Shown here one piece after another: positions 33,079 through 41,282 of a stretch of DNA of 64,000 nt (the first letter of the stretch is position 1; the number at the start of each line of letters is the position of its first letter). Both the position numbers and the translations under genes were made by a program. The notes under the pieces are model-generated. The model did not search any database and was not told the DNA's origin. It saw nothing but the letters and a program-made list of their open reading frames with translations. Origin of the DNA: Martinezella hainanensis (lineage in GTDB: Bacteria > Pseudomonadota > Alphaproteobacteria > Rhizobiales > Rhizobiaceae); the NCBI RefSeq assembly GCF_900094555.1, contig NZ_FMAC01000006.1:434001-498000 (forward strand). Reading direction: 5' to 3'.

Positions 33079-34701
33079 GTGGCCACTCTTCAGATCGCCG
33101 CAAACAACAATTCAGCCGTATCCCAGGGCGCTGCAACCACTCCCGTTGCCGGACCTGCCATGAGCCCGCTGCGCATGTGGACCGCTGTGGTCGGTTCGAC
33201 ACTTGGTGCCTTCATGGCCGTTCTCAACATCCAGATCGTCAATGCCTCGCTGGCCGACATCCAGGGCGCGATCGGCGCCGGAACGGATGACGGCGGCTGG
33301 ATCTCGACCTCCTATCTGATCGCCGAGATCGTCGTCATTCCCCTTAGCGCCTGGCTTGCCCGCGTCTTTTCCGTCCGCATCTACCTGCTGACCAATGCCA
33401 TCCTCTTCCTGGTCTTTTCGGTCGGCTGCGCCTTTGCGGCCAACCTGCAGCAGATGATCATATTGCGCGCCATACAGGGCTTTTCCGGCGGCGTGCTGAT
33501 CCCGATGGCTTTCACGATCATCATCACGCTGCTGCCGAAACCCAAGCAGCCGATCGGCCTTGCGCTCTTTGCCCTTTCGGCGACCTTCGCGCCGGCAATC
33601 GGCCCGACCATCGGCGGTTACCTCACCGAAAACTGGGGCTGGGAATATATCTTCTACGTCAATCTCGTACCCGGCATTCTCATGGTCGGCATGCTCTGGG
33701 CTTCGCTTGACCGTGCGCCGATGAACCTTTCACTGCTCGCCAAGGGTGATTGGCCGGGCATCATCACCATGGCAGTCGGCCTTGCCGCACTGCAGACCGT
33801 GCTTGAGGAAGGCAACAAGGACGACTGGTTCGGCTCGCCGTTCATCGTCCGTCTTTCCGTCATCGCCGCGATCTCGTTGACGCTCTTTCTCATCATCGAG
33901 CTTCGCGCCGCCCATCCGCTCCTCAATCTGCGTCTGCTGGTTCGCCGCAATTTCGGCTTCGGCATCGTTGCCAATTTCCTGCTGGGCATCGCGCTCTATG
34001 GCTCGGTCTTCATCCTGCCGATCTACCTGACACGCATCCAGGGCTACAACTCCGAGCAGATCGGCATGGTGCTTGCCTGGACCGGTATTCCACAGCTGAT
34101 CCTCATTCCGCTGGTGCCGCGGCTGATGAAGCGTGTCGATGCCCGCCTGCTGATCGTAGTTGGCTTCGCGCTCTTTGCTGCCTCGAACTTCATGAATGTC
34201 CACATGACCGGCAACTATGCCAGCGACCAGCTCTTCTGGCCGAACATCGTGCGTGCCATCGGCCAGGCGCTCGCCTTCACGCCGCTGACTGCGATTGCAA
34301 CGGCCGGGATCGAACAGGAAAATGCCGGCTCCGCCTCGGCGCTCTTCAACATGATGCGCAATCTCGGCGGCGCGGTCGGCATTGCGGCGCTGCAGACCTT
34401 CCTTACCAAGCGCGAGCAATTCCACTCGAACATTCTCACCAATTCCGTTTCTGTGTTCGAAGAGGCAACCCGCGACCGGGTAGCAAAATTGACCAACTAT
34501 TTCATGAACCATGGGGTGAGCGATCAGGCGCTTGCCACGCACAAGGCGATCGTCGCCATCGCCTCCGATCTGCGCGCGCAGGCCAATATCATGGCCTTCA
34601 GCGACACCTTCTATCTGCTCGGCGTCGCGCTGGTCATCGCCCTCATCGCCAGCCTGCTTCTGAAGAAACCCGGCCACCTTTCCGGCGGTGCGGCACACTG
34701 A
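33079..34701 (+). CDS. emrB: DHA2-family MFS multidrug transporter (EmrB-like)
   Basis: A 540-residue inner-membrane transporter with 14 predicted helices. Family marks: AVLNIQIVNASLADIQGAIG, then DGGWISTSYLIAEIVVIPLS and motif C-like GPTIGGYLTENWGWEYIFYV. The frame opens at 33040, but the GTG at 33079 has AAGGAG 8 bases upstream. It follows emrA by 78 bases, a gap that contains most of the second operator-like copy. With EmrA it should drive proton-coupled export of hydrophobic compounds across the envelope. Confidence 0.87.
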   Translation: MATLQIAANNNSAVSQGAATTPVAGPAMSPLRMWTAVVGSTLGAFMAVLNIQIVNASLADIQGAIGAGTDDGGWISTSYLIAEIVVIPLSAWLARVFSVRIYLLTNAILFLVFSVGCAFAANLQQMIILRAIQGFSGGVLIPMAFTIIITLLPKPKQPIGLALFALSATFAPAIGPTIGGYLTENWGWEYIFYVNLVPGILMVGMLWASLDRAPMNLSLLAKGDWPGIITMAVGLAALQTVLEEGNKDDWFGSPFIVRLSVIAAISLTLFLIIELRAAHPLLNLRLLVRRNFGFGIVANFLLGIALYGSVFILPIYLTRIQGYNSEQIGMVLAWTGIPQLILIPLVPRLMKRVDARLLIVVGFALFAASNFMNVHMTGNYASDQLFWPNIVRAIGQALAFTPLTAIATAGIEQENAGSASALFNMMRNLGGAVGIAALQTFLTKREQFHSNILTNSVSVFEEATRDRVAKLTNYFMNHGVSDQALATHKAIVAIASDLRAQANIMAFSDTFYLLGVALVIALIASLLLKKPGHLSGGAAH

Positions 34702-34731
34702 GCGCCGCACCTCAAAGAGGAGGAGATAGCC

Positions 34732-35937
34732 ATGACTTTGCTGCATGACATGCCGAAGACCGCAAACGTCAATTCCAGAACGGACCGCGGCGGCGTCAAC
34801 ACCGCGGCTACCTTAAACCTGATCGAATGGCTGACGGGCGACGAATGCCATGCTCTCGATGAGGCCGGCCTCGTTGCCGGGCTCGGCCGTCGCCTGCAGG
34901 CCGTTGGGCTTCCCGTCGATCGATTGACGCTGCACCTGACGACGCTGCATCCCGAATTCATTGGCCGCACCTTCGCCTGGGCTCCCGGCGAGCCGGTCGA
35001 GATCCATGATCGCGAACATGGCTCGCGCCTCGCGCTCGCCAATACGCCGCTTATGAAGGCACAGGAAATGCGCGAGCCGCTCATCGTCGGTCCCGGCGAG
35101 AGCCCCCATGGGCGCTGGCAGCATATCGACATATTTTCCGGCCGAGGGCTGGTTCAACTGATCGTGGCACCGCTTTGCAATGCCGACGGGCCGATCAGCA
35201 GCGCCGTCTTCGCCACGCGGCGGCCCGGCGGCTTCACATCCAGCGAGCAGGACCTGATCGAACGCATCCTGCCGGCATTGCGCAACACCTGCGAGCTACG
35301 TGTTCTCAGACAATGCGAACTCAGCCTTCTCGACACTTACATCGGTCCGATGACGGCAAGCCGCATCCTGGCCGGACACATCCGTCGCGGGGAAATCGAA
35401 TCGATGGAGGCAGCACTTCTACTGTGCGACCTGCGCGGCTTCACCGAGCTTTCCAATCGGCTGCCCGGCGAGACCGTGCTTGGGCTCTTGAACGCCTATT
35501 TTGACAAGGTAGTGCCGGCGATTACCCATGAAGGCGGAGAAGTACTGAAATTCATGGGCGATGCGGTTCTGGCATTCTTTCCAGGCATCGATGCGACCGG
35601 AGCCTGCAATGCCGCGCTGACGGCAGCAAAAACAATCCTCGGTGAAATAGGCGGCTTCGAATATGACGGCATCCACGTCAAGGCCGGCATTGCGCTGCAC
35701 TATGGCGAGGTGAGCTACGGCAATGTCGGCTCCGGCAACCGCCTGGATTTCACCTTGATCGGCCCTGACGTCAATATCGTCAGCCGTATTCAGAACGTCT
35801 GTAGCGAAAGCGGTAAAGCGCTTCTGATGTCCGGCCCATTCCAGCAAAAGGCCGATATCACCGATGCAATCTCGATCGGGCGGCGGCAGCTGAAAGGCTT
35901 TGCCAAGGCGATGGAGTTGTTCGCGATCGCATATTGA
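34732..35937 (+). CDS. Class III adenylate cyclase with an N-terminal sensor-like region
   Basis: A 401-residue soluble protein. The C-terminal half (about 225-395) is a class III cyclase domain: LLLCDLRGFTELSN with metal Asp233, GEVLKFMGDAVLAFF with Lys273 and Asp277, LDFTLIGPDVNIVSRI with Asp339, Asn348 and Arg352. The Lys/Asp pair at the adenine positions favours ATP over GTP. All key residues are present, so activity is expected. The N-terminal 190 residues resemble a GAF-like sensor without clear ligand motifs. It lies 30 bases after emrB with a good GAGGAGGAG ribosome-binding site, so it may be co-transcribed with the pump. Confidence 0.88.
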   Translation: MTLLHDMPKTANVNSRTDRGGVNTAATLNLIEWLTGDECHALDEAGLVAGLGRRLQAVGLPVDRLTLHLTTLHPEFIGRTFAWAPGEPVEIHDREHGSRLALANTPLMKAQEMREPLIVGPGESPHGRWQHIDIFSGRGLVQLIVAPLCNADGPISSAVFATRRPGGFTSSEQDLIERILPALRNTCELRVLRQCELSLLDTYIGPMTASRILAGHIRRGEIESMEAALLLCDLRGFTELSNRLPGETVLGLLNAYFDKVVPAITHEGGEVLKFMGDAVLAFFPGIDATGACNAALTAAKTILGEIGGFEYDGIHVKAGIALHYGEVSYGNVGSGNRLDFTLIGPDVNIVSRIQNVCSESGKALLMSGPFQQKADITDAISIGRRQLKGFAKAMELFAIAY

Positions 35938-36327
35938 AGCTGCCGATGAGGCGAGAGAGATGAGCCTTCGGGGCATTCCGTCGGTAGGCCGATTGCCTGG
36001 CTGGACTTCCCGTCTGAGTTTTCTCGTCAAGCATGTGTTGCATTAAATCAACAACCGCTTTTTCCGTTTCTGAATGGCTCCAGCTCAGATTTACAAACAA
36101 TCCGAATGTATATAGCTCTTTCTTCAGGACCTAATTGGCTTGCGATCTGGTGGGGTGTTGTTTCAGCCGCCAGCTAACGAGGTTCCATCGGGGTGGGGAT
36201 AGTACCGGCAGTCTATTGCAAATGCAGTGCCTGTTTTTTGCTTCCTGTTTATGGGGAGCACTTTCAGGATGGCCTATTATGCTCGCTCCTTGGATTACGT
36301 ACGAATAGTTACAACCAGGAGTTTACA
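35938..36327. other. Porin leader and promoter region, AT-rich
   Basis: No gene is supported. The 390 bases separate the cyclase from the porin on the same strand. The last 200 bases before the porin are AT-rich and should hold its promoter and a long 5' leader. A good ribosome-binding site (CAGGAG) ends 7 bases before the porin ATG. No clear dyad was recognised. Confidence 0.5.
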
Positions 36328-37419
36328 ATGAACATCAAGAGCCTTCTTCTCGGCTCCGCTGCCGCTCTGGCAGCAGTATCCGGTGCTCACGCGGCTGACG
36401 CTATCGTAGCAGCTGAGCCGGAGCCGCTGGAATACGTCCGTATCTGCGACGCATACGGTGCAGGCTACTTCTTCATTCCCGGTACCGAAACCTGCCTCAA
36501 GGTCGGCGGCATGGTCCGTACCGAAGGCAAGTGGTACGACGCCTACAATGCCAACAGCCATAACGGTACGCTGTGGCATACCCGCGCTCAGCTGAGCCTC
36601 GACACCGCAACCGACACCGAATACGGCCCGCTGAAGACCAACACGGTCATCCGTTGGGACTGGCAGGAAGGCAACAGCACCAGCACCAAGCTGCTCTGGG
36701 CCAACATCAGCCTCGGCGGTTTCCTCGTCGGTAAGGCAGACTCGCAGTATAACTCCTACATCGGTTATGCCGGCGACGTCATCAACGACGACGTGATCTA
36801 TGACGGCCCGTACGAACTCAACCAGTTGACCTACAACTACGATGCCGGCAACGGCTTCACGGCTGTGGTCTCGCTCGAAGACACCAACTCCAGCGGCTCG
36901 GGCGCTGCCTATGGCGCAAGCTGGGCATCCGACGACAAGGCCAACCACTACGCTCCTGACGTTGTTGCCGGTGCTGGCTTCAAGTCCGGCGCATGGGGCT
37001 TCAAGGTCGTTGGCGGTTACGACTCGATCAAGTCGGAAGGCGCTATCAAGGCTCGCGTCGATGCTGACTTCGGCGTCTTCTCGGCCTTCTTGATGGGCGG
37101 CTGGAACACCAACGGCGACAACCTCAACAAGTACGCTGGCACCAACCTCGATCGCTCGGCTTGCCCGGCTAACGATCCATCGAAGTGCGGCTGGGGTGAC
37201 TGGGCAGTTTGGGGCGGCGTTGGCGTTCCGATCAACGAAAAGCTGAAGTGGAACCTGCAGCTCGCCTACACCGACTCCAAGATCTTCGCCGCTACGACGA
37301 ACGTCAAGTGGAACCCGGTTAAGAACCTGCTCATCGAGCCGGAAGTCTCCTACACCAACTTCGATTCTGTGAACCAGGATCAGTGGGCTGGTATCCTGCG
37401 CTTCCAGCGTAGCTTCTAA
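36328..37419 (+). CDS. Outer-membrane porin (RopA/Omp2b-type)
   Basis: A 363-residue porin. The open frame starts at 36193, but the ATG at 36328 has a strong ribosome-binding site and a classic signal peptide (MNIKSLLLGSAAALAAVSGA, cleavage after HAAD). The mature protein starts with the rhizobial/Brucella porin pattern: EYVRICDAYGAGYFFIPGTE then TCLKVGGMVRTEG, continues with alternating beta-strands, and ends in the outer-membrane signature with terminal Phe (ILRFQRSF). Codon use is strongly biased toward a few codons (GGC, GCT, AAG, CTG), as expected for abundant proteins. A hairpin follows at 37456-37485. Confidence 0.9.
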   Translation: MNIKSLLLGSAAALAAVSGAHAADAIVAAEPEPLEYVRICDAYGAGYFFIPGTETCLKVGGMVRTEGKWYDAYNANSHNGTLWHTRAQLSLDTATDTEYGPLKTNTVIRWDWQEGNSTSTKLLWANISLGGFLVGKADSQYNSYIGYAGDVINDDVIYDGPYELNQLTYNYDAGNGFTAVVSLEDTNSSGSGAAYGASWASDDKANHYAPDVVAGAGFKSGAWGFKVVGGYDSIKSEGAIKARVDADFGVFSAFLMGGWNTNGDNLNKYAGTNLDRSACPANDPSKCGWGDWAVWGGVGVPINEKLKWNLQLAYTDSKIFAATTNVKWNPVKNLLIEPEVSYTNFDSVNQDQWAGILRFQRSF

Positions 37420-37455
37420 TACCGAATTACCTGGTCTACCTGGGACCGGGTACGG

Positions 37456-37485
37456 GAAGCCTGATGTACCGATCCATCAGGCTTC
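37456..37485 (+). terminator. Porin downstream hairpin
   Basis: GAAGCCTGATG (37456-37466) and CATCAGGCTTC (37475-37485) form a perfect 11-bp stem with an 8-base loop, 37 bases after the porin stop. The T-run is weak. Strong conserved-looking stem; terminator likely. Confidence 0.6.
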
Positions 37486-37519
37486 TCAAAGTGATCGGTT
37501 GACCTCCGATCAAAGCCGG

Positions 37520-37546
37520 AAGGATCCGGTTTCCCTCCGGGTCCTT
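37520..37546. terminator. Second hairpin between porin and CoA-transferase genes
   Basis: AAGGATCCGG (37520-37529) pairs with CCGGGTCCTT (37537-37546) with one mismatch and a 7-base loop, followed by CTTATTG. It lies between convergent genes (porin on plus, CoA-transferase on minus) and may terminate either. Confidence 0.5.
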
Positions 37547-37579
37547 CTTATTGCCCAAGCAAGATCAACGATGATTACG

Positions 37580-38914
37580 TCAATCCGGCGCGTAGAATCC
37601 CGCCTGATGGGCGGCTCGATCCAGCTCTTCCCTGAAATCGGGATGGGCAAGCGCAATCATCGCTTTTGCCCGCTCTGCCACCGATTTACCCTTGAGATTG
37701 GCCCAGCCATATTCCGTCACGACGATATGGATATCGTTGCGTGATGTCGTTACCGGCCCTGTCAGCGTCGGAACGATACGCGAAAGCGTTCCCTTGGCCG
37801 CCGTCGCATGGCAGGCGATGATCGAGCGGCCGCCGCGTGAGCCATAGGCGCCGCGGACGAAATCCACCTGCCCACCCGAGCCGCTGAACTGCCTTCCATT
37901 GACGAATTCGGAATTGCACGCCCCGTTGAGATCGATCTGCATCGTCGCATTGACTGACACCATACGATCATTCTGCGCGATGACGAACGGATTGTTCACG
38001 TAGTCGACGGGATGCGCTTCGACATGGGGATTGTCGTTCAGGAAATCGTAAAGCGGCTTGTCGCCCAGCGCAAAGGTGAAGATGGTTCGCCCGACATGGA
38101 TCTGCTTGCGGCTATTGTCGACCACGCCCGCCTTGACCAGCGCGGCAAGTCCCGATGTCATCATTTCGGTATGGATACCGACGTGGCGATGGTGGGAGAG
38201 ACCGGCACAAACAGCATCGGGCAATGCACCAATGCCCATCTGCAGACAATCGCCATCGTCCACAAGCCCGGCAATGATGGCGCCGATGGCATCATCGACT
38301 TCCGAACGGGGCGCAGCAGGGAGCACCGGCAAACTTGCGTCGTTCTCGACCAGAGCCGTGACGCTCGACACGGGGATCATGCAATTGCCGCGCACATAGG
38401 GCATGTTGGCATTGACTTCGAGGATCAGCCGAGTTCCCGGCTTGCGAGCGACCGCAAGCGCATAATCCGTACTGGCGCCGAGGCTGAAATTCCCGTCCGC
38501 ATCCATGGGCGAGACGGTTGCGACCAACGTATCGACGCCGACATGCTCGACCAGCGAGCGCGGCACCTGACTGAAGTGGCACGGCACAAGGTCGCCAGCG
38601 GGCAACATTTCCGCCATTCGCCTCTTATCGAGGGCACGATCCACCGCTCCATGAAAATAACTCATGGGAATGATGCGGTCGCGCAAGTCGAAGTCGAGCA
38701 CGCTGGAGCCGGCGACGCCTGTACAGAGCAGGTAGTAGAGCCGGATGTTGTCCACCGCCCCCGCCCGAGCACGCTCGGCCAGCGCCGCAAGAATGGCAGG
38801 CGGCTGACCGGCAGCGATCGGCATGGCGATCTTCGCGCCGGATGGTATCAAGGCAACGGCCTCATGTGCAGAGCGCACGCGTTCGCGATATTGCGTCTGA
38901 TGATTAGCGGCCAT
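37580..38914 (-). CDS. Acetyl-CoA hydrolase/4-hydroxybutyrate CoA-transferase family protein
   Basis: A 444-residue enzyme. The ATG at 38914 is chosen because GGGGAGG precedes it by 7 bases, although the frame is open to 39013. Family marks include the glycine-rich IGALPDAV near residues 228-235, the likely catalytic Glu250 in GIHTEMM, and EYGWANLKGKSVAERAKAMI near the C-terminus. Members of this family move CoA between acids such as acetate, butyrate, 4-hydroxybutyrate and propionate, or hydrolyse acetyl-CoA. Which reaction applies cannot be read here. It stands alone, convergent with the porin. Confidence 0.85.
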   Translation of the reverse strand: MAANHQTQYRERVRSAHEAVALIPSGAKIAMPIAAGQPPAILAALAERARAGAVDNIRLYYLLCTGVAGSSVLDFDLRDRIIPMSYFHGAVDRALDKRRMAEMLPAGDLVPCHFSQVPRSLVEHVGVDTLVATVSPMDADGNFSLGASTDYALAVARKPGTRLILEVNANMPYVRGNCMIPVSSVTALVENDASLPVLPAAPRSEVDDAIGAIIAGLVDDGDCLQMGIGALPDAVCAGLSHHRHVGIHTEMMTSGLAALVKAGVVDNSRKQIHVGRTIFTFALGDKPLYDFLNDNPHVEAHPVDYVNNPFVIAQNDRMVSVNATMQIDLNGACNSEFVNGRQFSGSGGQVDFVRGAYGSRGGRSIIACHATAAKGTLSRIVPTLTGPVTTSRNDIHIVVTEYGWANLKGKSVAERAKAMIALAHPDFREELDRAAHQAGFYAPD

Positions 38915-39216
38915 CGAGTCCTCCCCTTGAATGCCACCGTCAGCACAATTGGCATCCACTGCGAGATCGCATACGGCCCTCCTCCGAGGCCGTTGCGAGC
39001 GCTTTCGCTGCAATAGGACGCGCTTACATAAAAGCGCCTAACCTGCTGTTTGCGCAAGACCCGAACATCACGCGTACACCGGCGAAAGCGAAATCGGGCC
39101 CAACCTTCGAATCGCGGCCGACACCGCAACCTCATCAAGGACAAGTTCCAAAGGTCAGGGAAACAGGAGGGATAATGTCAATCCTCCCTCCAGGCTGCGA
39201 TTGACGGTGGAGGTCG

Positions 39217-40695
39217 TCAGGCCTCTACGTCGATTGTGCCCATCATACCGAGATCTTCATGCTCGAGGATGTGGCAGTGATACATGCGCTGCCCCGGTAA
39301 ATCCTGTCGCAACAGGATACGCACCGTCTCGCCAGCCGCAACGTTCACGGTATCCTTCCAGGCCCGGTAGGGTGGCTTGGCGACCGCCCCATCCTTTACG
39401 CGTTCGACAACCTGGAACTGCGTCCCATGGACATGAAACGGATGATCCATATCCGCCTGGTTGGCAATTTCCCAAAGCTCGACCTGCCCGACCTTCGAGA
39501 CTTCGTCAACGCGGTTCATGTCGAAGCTGGCGCCGTTGATGAGGAACTTCATCTCCATGCCGCCCATGGATTCCGTTAGCGCAAAGCGGCGCGTGACCGC
39601 CGGCGCGGCGAGGGGTTCAATGGTGCGCAGCTTCGCCGGCAGCGGCGGCACGGACGGCGCTGCCACCTCCGAGACATTCGCCGTCAGCAAGGTCATGCCG
39701 GCCTCTTCGGGCTTGCCCGGCCCCATCCACCCCCGCTCATAGTCGAGCGTGGTGAGCTTTGCCGCTCCCGGCTTGTCGAACGATACGATGAGCTCGACGC
39801 GCTCGGCGGGCGCAAGCAGAAACTCGCCGACGCCGACGGGAGCCTCGATAAGACCCCCATCCGTTCCCACGAGCATCATGTCGGCATTCTCGAATGTCAG
39901 CCGCAGGAACCGCGCATTCGTCGCATTGAAGAGGCGCAGACGACGCTTCTCCCCCTTTGCCACGGCCAGGACCGGATTTTTCTGACCATTGACCAGCACA
40001 TGGTCGCCGACCCGCCCGTTCATCAGATCGATCATGTTGCTCTCCGGCATGCTTCCATCTTCGGCGAGCCGAAGATCGGTGAACATCAGGACCGTATCCC
40101 CATATTCGGTGGGAATCGGGTCATCCTTGGGTTTCACGAGGAAGATGCCTGCAAGCCCACGATAGACCTGCTCGGCGGTAAGGCCATGCGGATGAGGATG
40201 GAACCAATAGGATGCGGCACTCCCCGCCGGCAGATCGAAAGCATAGATGTGCTCGCTGCCCGAAGCGACGGGTTCCATGGGATTGCCATCCTGATCGGCG
40301 GGCACCGGCATGCCATGCCAATGAACCGTGGTCGGCTGGCCGGGAATGCCATTCTTGAAGCTGATCTCGATCCTGTCTCCTTCATGCGCTTCGATCACAG
40401 GATTTCCACCGTTGTAGAGAAGCACGGGCGTATCGAGCCCCTCGGCGAAGCGAGCAAGCCCCTGCTCCGCGGCAAGCCTTGCCTTGAACAGACCGGCTTC
40501 GCTGGCCTCGTTCATCAAGCGTGGCAGCTCGCGCAGAGGCTGGCCTTCCGGCAAGACGGGCTTGTTGCCGGCCTTGGGCATCATGTTGTGAGCGCCGTTT
40601 CCGCTCATGCTGCCCATGTCGTGCATCATCTGGGCCGTGGCAGACCCGGAAATCGCAAGGCCCGCCAGCCCCACGAGAAAACTACGTCGGTACAT
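39217..40695 (-). CDS. Multicopper oxidase (CueO/CotA-like), Tat-exported
   Basis: A 492-residue periplasmic oxidase. It starts at ATG 40695 with a twin-arginine signal (YRRSFLVGLAGLAISGSATA). The mature N-terminus is Met/His-rich (MMHDMGSMSGNGAHNMM), probably copper-binding. Copper-ligand motifs are complete: HWHG (125-128), HPHPHG (166-171), HPFHVHG (418-424) and HCHILEHEDLGM (473-484) with the T1 axial Met. Such enzymes oxidise Cu(I) to less toxic Cu(II). It is on the same strand as copZ, 233 bases downstream, and the copA-cueR genes are divergent, so this is a copper-resistance locus. Confidence 0.9.
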   Translation of the reverse strand: MYRRSFLVGLAGLAISGSATAQMMHDMGSMSGNGAHNMMPKAGNKPVLPEGQPLRELPRLMNEASEAGLFKARLAAEQGLARFAEGLDTPVLLYNGGNPVIEAHEGDRIEISFKNGIPGQPTTVHWHGMPVPADQDGNPMEPVASGSEHIYAFDLPAGSAASYWFHPHPHGLTAEQVYRGLAGIFLVKPKDDPIPTEYGDTVLMFTDLRLAEDGSMPESNMIDLMNGRVGDHVLVNGQKNPVLAVAKGEKRRLRLFNATNARFLRLTFENADMMLVGTDGGLIEAPVGVGEFLLAPAERVELIVSFDKPGAAKLTTLDYERGWMGPGKPEEAGMTLLTANVSEVAAPSVPPLPAKLRTIEPLAAPAVTRRFALTESMGGMEMKFLINGASFDMNRVDEVSKVGQVELWEIANQADMDHPFHVHGTQFQVVERVKDGAVAKPPYRAWKDTVNVAAGETVRILLRQDLPGQRMYHCHILEHEDLGMMGTIDVEA

Positions 40696-40928
40696 CGATT
40701 GCTTCCTCTTGCTCACCTGGAAGCGATACGCCCGTAGGGCCGCTCGCCACGGTGTCGCGCCTTTTGTCTCTGTGTCGAAGGTGACTTCGAGGAGCCACCT
40801 TCCGGTCGTCAATTGCCGTGCTCGGCGCACCGCCTCTTCATCACGGCAATCTTGCCTTCCGCCGGCTCTGCGCACTCACCGGGCCTGCGTCGATGAAGAT
40901 CGGGGAGCCTGTGCATAATCTGAACCAC

Positions 40929-41123
40929 TCAGTTTGCGACTGCCGGATAGCCGGCCTGTTCGAGAGCCTGCTGGAGCATCGGCTGAGAGGCAGCCGTCTC
41001 GATCTTGACGGTGCGCGCGTTAGGATTGGTCTCGATCCTGGCGTCTGGATCGACGGATTGGATTGCCTTGGTGACGGACTTGGCGCAGCCGCCGCAGGTC
41101 ATGTTTTCGATTCTGAGTTCCAT
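40929..41123 (-). CDS. copZ: Copper chaperone with HMA domain (CopZ-like)
   Basis: A 64-residue cytoplasmic metallochaperone consisting of a single heavy-metal-associated domain. The Cu(I) ligands are Cys10 and Cys13 in ENMTCGGCAKSVTKAI, and the fold continues with a normal C-terminus ending QAGYPAVAN. The ATG at 41123 has AAGGAG 7 bases upstream; the frame open to 41195 is not needed. It is divergent from copA, with a CueR-type operator in front of each. It should deliver copper to the CopA N-terminal domains. Confidence 0.9.
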   Translation of the reverse strand: MELRIENMTCGGCAKSVTKAIQSVDPDARIETNPNARTVKIETAASQPMLQQALEQAGYPAVAN

Positions 41124-41167
41124 GAGAATTCTCCTTGGTTTTGATCTCACGGCGCTCAAGGTGGGGC

Positions 41168-41188
41168 TTCCAACCATGGTAAGGTCAA
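41168..41188 (-). promoter_or_regulatory. CueR-type operator/promoter for copZ
   Basis: On the minus strand the region reads TTGACC (-35, plus-strand 41183-41188) followed by CTTACCA-TGG-TTGGAAG (41184-41168), a dyad with five of seven pairs. This is the MerR-family layout with a dyad inside the long spacer. It is directed at copZ and, by position, possibly the oxidase gene. Confidence 0.6.
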
Positions 41189-41213
41189 GTGTCATCCGAC
41201 GAAAAAAATGCTA

Positions 41214-41244
41214 TTGACCTTCCAATGGTTGGAAGCCTCACCTT
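41214..41244 (+). promoter_or_regulatory. CueR-type operator/promoter for copA
   Basis: TTGACC (-35, 41214-41219) leads into CTTCCAA-TGG-TTGGAAG (41219-41235), a perfect 7-bp dyad, with a 19-base spacer to a weak -10 near 41239. The long spacer with a central dyad is the standard MerR/CueR arrangement. The copA start is 38 bases further. Confidence 0.7.
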
Positions 41245-41282
41245 CCCTTCACAATCAAATTCGGAGCGTGAAAGGACCTCCC

